From Glaesserella sp041817755 (lineage in GTDB: Bacteria; Pseudomonadota; Gammaproteobacteria; Enterobacterales; Pasteurellaceae): 39,922 nt of DNA. Positions 37,198 through 39,922 of the stretch are shown piece after piece; positions within the stretch are counted from its first letter, which is position 1; each line of letters begins with the position of its first letter. The notes beneath the pieces are model-generated. The model had not been told where the DNA came from. It ran no database searches and saw only the letters and a program-made list of their open reading frames with translations. The stretch is from assembly GCF_041817755.1 (NCBI RefSeq), contig NZ_JBGYBX010000059.1:1-39922 (forward strand), written 5' to 3'. Both the position numbers and the translations under genes were made by a program.

Positions 37198-38376
37198 TTA
37201 ATCGTCAATTAAGTGTGCGTGTCCGACACGAGCCAAACGGTTTTCATGATCGATCCTTAACAATACGGCAACCGCAATGGACATGATCACTAAACTTGAA
37301 CCGCCGTAGCTCACCAACGGAAAAGTGAGTCCTTTTGTCGGCAGTAGCCCGGATGCCACACCAAGGTTAACGAAACCTTGAATAAAAATCCAAACACCCA
37401 CACCGAATGCAAAAAAGCCTTTAAACCGCTCTTCTAAAATTAACGCCTCTCGGCTGATTTTTAATGCTCGTAACGTTAAGGCGGTTAATAACAACACGAC
37501 AATCCCAATGCCAAACAATCCGAATTCTTCTCCTACAACTGCCATCACAAAGTCCGTATGCGCTTCAGGTAAATATTCTAATTTTTGCACGGAATTTCCT
37601 AAGCCTCTGCCCCAAAATTCACCTTGACCAAACGCCATTTGAGAGTTGGACAGTTGGAAACCGTCGCCATAGGCATCAGCAAACGGATCCATAAACGACG
37701 TTACTCGTTTTAAACGGTATTCCGAACTGAGTACCAAAAAGGCGAATGCCAATCCCCCGGTTATCGCCAGCAATAAAAACTGGAACTTTCTGGCGCCCAT
37801 AATAAATAACATGGCAAACGTCAGAACGAAAAGTACCGCCGTACTTCCCAAATCAGGTTGTAACAACAATAACACGCTGAATAAACCAAGAATAATCATC
37901 GGTCGAATAAAACTCAGACTTTTTGTCCGCATTTCATCAAATTTCCGCACATAAAAACTGGAGAAATAACAAATGACTGCTAATTTTGCCAACTCGGCAG
38001 GTTGGAAATTGATTGGTCCGATAGGAATCCAACGGGTTGCCCCATTCACATTTTTACCGACAATTAACGTCGCCAATAATAAAAGTAATGAAATAATAAA
38101 AAACCAACCGTTAAATTTTTCCCAACGGTCGCTCGGTATCTGAACAAAAAAAGCACAAGCGCAAATTGCTGCCGCAACATAGATACCGTCACGTACGGCA
38201 AAATAGAACGGATCATTATACAACCGCGTACTCACAGGAATAGATGCGGATGTCACCATCACCAGACCAATCACCAATAAAATAATGAACAACCAAATCA
38301 ACGTGCGATCATATAACGCATTTGTCGGGGTTAACGTCGCCCACTTATCCCATTCTTGCTTGACTTTTTCCAGCAT
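37198..38376 (-). CDS. ftsW: FtsW, septal peptidoglycan glycosyltransferase
   Basis: SEDS-family polytopic membrane enzyme that polymerises lipid II at the division site with FtsI. The 392-residue protein shows about ten membrane spans and family blocks FNPQPAELAK-like INFQPAELAKLAVI, QPDLGSTAVLF, YLPEAHTDFVMAVVGEEFG and the ending VSYGGSSLV. Its start overlaps the murD stop as TAATG, giving coupled translation. Confidence 0.97.
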   Translation of the reverse strand: MLEKVKQEWDKWATLTPTNALYDRTLIWLFIILLVIGLVMVTSASIPVSTRLYNDPFYFAVRDGIYVAAAICACAFFVQIPSDRWEKFNGWFFIISLLLLLATLIVGKNVNGATRWIPIGPINFQPAELAKLAVICYFSSFYVRKFDEMRTKSLSFIRPMIILGLFSVLLLLQPDLGSTAVLFVLTFAMLFIMGARKFQFLLLAITGGLAFAFLVLSSEYRLKRVTSFMDPFADAYGDGFQLSNSQMAFGQGEFWGRGLGNSVQKLEYLPEAHTDFVMAVVGEEFGLFGIGIVVLLLTALTLRALKISREALILEERFKGFFAFGVGVWIFIQGFVNLGVASGLLPTKGLTFPLVSYGGSSLVIMSIAVAVLLRIDHENRLARVGHAHLIDD

Positions 38377-39677
38377 TACGCTTGTACCCCTTGAGCCAAC
38401 GCCGCAAACTGCTTGCCACGTTCTTCAAAATTTTTAAACTGATCTAAACTGGCACAGGCTGGTGAAAGTAGTACCATATCGCCTGCTTTTAATAGTAAAC
38501 GAATTTGTGCGACAGCTTGTGCCATTGTTTCCACTAAAACGCTATTTTGAGTTAAAGCGGCAAGTTCCGCTCCATCTTTTCCAAAACAGTAACACACCGT
38601 ATTCGGCTGATTCACAAACGGTTTTAATTCGGAAAAATCAGCATCTTTTCCGTCACCGCCCAACAAGAGATAAAGCGTTCCTTCGACTTGTAAGCCATTT
38701 AATGCTGCGACAGTACTGCCGACGTTCGTTGCTTTTGAGTCGTTAATCCAACGCACTCCATCATTCGTCGGTACTAACTGGAAACGGTGATCTAATCCTG
38801 AATAGCTTTGTAGAGCTTTCACAATACCCGAACGATCAACGCCAGCCGCTTCCGCCAATGCCATTGATGCCAAGGCATTCATCACATTGTGGCGACCGGT
38901 AATTTTCAGCTCCTTAACCGCAACGACTGCTTCATCGCCTGAATAAAGTTCTCCATTACAAGCGGTATATTCTGCGTCTTTTTCTGCAAATTTTTTCAAA
39001 GATCCGACCGCTTGTTCTGGGAAGGTTTGCAGATCTTCACCATTTACAATCACATTTTCGGCATTGTGATAAATTTTCAATTTTGCTTGGCGATAATCTT
39101 CAATGCTCTCATAGCGATCCATATGATCTTCACTGATATTCAAAATGGTCGCCGCTTTTGCTTTTAAGGAATAGGTGGTTTCCAGCTGGAAGCTCGATAA
39201 TTCCAACACATAAAGCTCGTAATCGCCTTTCAATAAACTCAATGCCGGCACGCCGATATTGCCCCCCATTCCAACTTTGACACCTGCTTGTTTTGTCATT
39301 TCAGTCGTCAAAGTCGTGACCGTACTTTTACCGTTCGAGCCTGTAATCGCAATAATCGGAGCTTTTGCTTCACGACAGAACAACTCAATATCGCCAACCA
39401 CTTCCACACCGGCTTGAATAGCTTGCTGAATTTCTGGTGTTGCTAAGGCAAGCCCCGGGCTAATCACAATTAAATCGGAACTTAATAGCCACTCAAGGTT
39501 TAAACTGCCTGTGTGTAGTGGAATGTCCTTCGATAATTTATCTGCCCCTGCCGGATTAGCTCGGGTATCAATCACTCGTACTTTAGCTTGTTTGTCCGCA
39601 AAAAATTCGACACAAGATAAGCCCGTTGTGCCTAAGCCGATAATCGTGATGGTTTTGCCTTGATATTGATTTTGCAT
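38376..39677 (-). CDS. murD: UDP-N-acetylmuramoylalanine--D-glutamate ligase
   Basis: Adds D-Glu to UDP-MurNAc-L-Ala. The protein is 433 residues from the start at 39677 (MQNQYQGKTITIIGLG), near the E. coli length of 438. It has an N-terminal Rossmann-like domain, the ATP site ITGSNGKSTVTTL (~115), NISEDHMDRY, and C-terminal LLLGGDGKDADFS and LLSPACASLDQF. The frame opens at 39737, but those 20 codons derive from a palindromic repeat and do not match the family. The site before 39677 (AGAGAAC) is only moderate. Two uptake cores in opposite orientation lie inside the gene (38958-38966, 39007-39015), encoding TAC and QAV. Confidence 0.94.
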   Translation of the reverse strand: MQNQYQGKTITIIGLGTTGLSCVEFFADKQAKVRVIDTRANPAGADKLSKDIPLHTGSLNLEWLLSSDLIVISPGLALATPEIQQAIQAGVEVVGDIELFCREAKAPIIAITGSNGKSTVTTLTTEMTKQAGVKVGMGGNIGVPALSLLKGDYELYVLELSSFQLETTYSLKAKAATILNISEDHMDRYESIEDYRQAKLKIYHNAENVIVNGEDLQTFPEQAVGSLKKFAEKDAEYTACNGELYSGDEAVVAVKELKITGRHNVMNALASMALAEAAGVDRSGIVKALQSYSGLDHRFQLVPTNDGVRWINDSKATNVGSTVAALNGLQVEGTLYLLLGGDGKDADFSELKPFVNQPNTVCYCFGKDGAELAALTQNSVLVETMAQAVAQIRLLLKAGDMVLLSPACASLDQFKNFEERGKQFAALAQGVQA

Positions 39678-39715
39678 TTTGTTGTTCTCTAAAAACAGTA
39701 TTTTTTCATATGTAG

Positions 39716-39735
39716 GGACGCCACGCTTGGCGTCC
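39716..39735. repeat. Short palindrome upstream of murD (copy 1)
   Basis: GGACGCCA-CGCT-TGGCGTCC, 8-bp perfect arms, preceded by GTAG. Confidence 0.7.
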
Positions 39736-39764
39736 AATATTAATGTACAATCAATGTGAATATC

Positions 39765-39786
39765 GGGACACGAAGCGTCGTGTCCC
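39765..39786. repeat. Short palindrome upstream of murD (copy 2)
   Basis: GGGACACGA-AGCG-TCGTGTCCC, 9-bp perfect arms. It has the same frame as copy 1 (GGGAC at the outside, CG-rich 4-nt loop) but different inner arm bases. Confidence 0.7.
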
Positions 39787-39829
39787 TTGTATGTTTAATT
39801 TATAGTAAACTAGCAACTAAACCATAACG

Positions 39830-39889
39830 TTATCCACAGCTTGAGTGTCCCTAGAGATAAAACTCGTTTCGTAGCGTAGGCGTGGATAA
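39830..39889. other. Two inverted DnaA-box-like sites upstream of murD
   Basis: TTATCCACA at 39830-39838 (plus) is a perfect E. coli DnaA box; TTATCCACG at 39881-39889 (minus) differs by one base. They face each other across 42 bp in non-coding DNA. No other origin features (AT-rich 13-mers, dnaA, gidA) are seen, so this is not called an origin; single boxes also arise by chance. Confidence 0.4.
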
Positions 39890-39922
39890 CTTCATCAGCA
39901 AAACCGAACAGTTGAATTAATA

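Noticed and set aside
39678..39737. N-terminal extension of murD
   Set aside because: It begins in a dispersed palindrome and does not resemble MurD.
39830..39889. A replication origin at the right end
   Set aside because: Only two boxes, no AT-rich unwinding repeats and no origin-linked genes nearby.

Overview
The window is a join of two kinds of DNA. From about 4,450 to the right end it is the chromosome of a Pasteurellaceae bacterium, most likely of the Actinobacillus/Mannheimia group. The evidence is protein similarity throughout, AT-leaning base use, and many copies of the DNA uptake signal core ACAAGCGGT, the variant used by that group rather than by Haemophilus influenzae. The first ~4,447 bases are an rRNA operon on the minus strand (truncated 16S, tRNA-Ile, tRNA-Ala, partial 23S) whose signature sequences are betaproteobacterial (Burkholderiales; they look like Comamonadaceae, perhaps Delftia). 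The 16S stops abruptly at E. coli position ~311 and runs straight into Pasteurellaceae intergenic DNA. A chimeric contig (assembly, contamination or amplification artefact) is the simplest reading; transfer of an rRNA operon between classes is possible but much less likely.

Layout: 4.7-8.6 kb carries talB (transaldolase), prlC (oligopeptidase A, minus) and pflA (pyruvate formate-lyase activase, minus). 9.0-14.7 kb is a complete pgaABCD operon for poly-N-acetylglucosamine biofilm polysaccharide; its PgaB has no lipobox and a damaged C-terminal glycosidase motif. 14.9-19.2 kb holds a DUF808 membrane protein (yedI) and trpEGD on the minus strand, with a clear TrpR operator/promoter and no room for a leader-peptide attenuator. 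19.4-22.2 kb is yciO, rluB and bioB. 22.3-26.2 kb is sppA (minus) opposed to ydjA-epmC-kdsB. 26.3-29.1 kb is rho (minus), hslR and hslO. 29.2 kb to the end is the distal half of the division and cell-wall (dcw) cluster on the minus strand, in transcription order murD-ftsW-murG-murC-ddlB-ftsQ-ftsA-ftsZ-lpxC.

Gene functions are mostly conserved housekeeping plus one biofilm operon. The unusual content lies in and between genes. Inverted pairs of uptake sequences act as likely terminators at gene ends. Single uptake sequences sit inside genes, repeatedly in the frame that encodes Gln-Ala-Val. A family of short GGGAC...GTCCC palindromes and a ~165 bp inverted-repeat element are scattered in spacers, including inside the normally compact dcw cluster. 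I found no phage, CRISPR array, toxin-antitoxin, defence or other clearly new gene system. Several automatic start sites were moved inward (prlC, yedI, sppA, ydjA, ddlB, murD) on ribosome-binding-site and family-length grounds.
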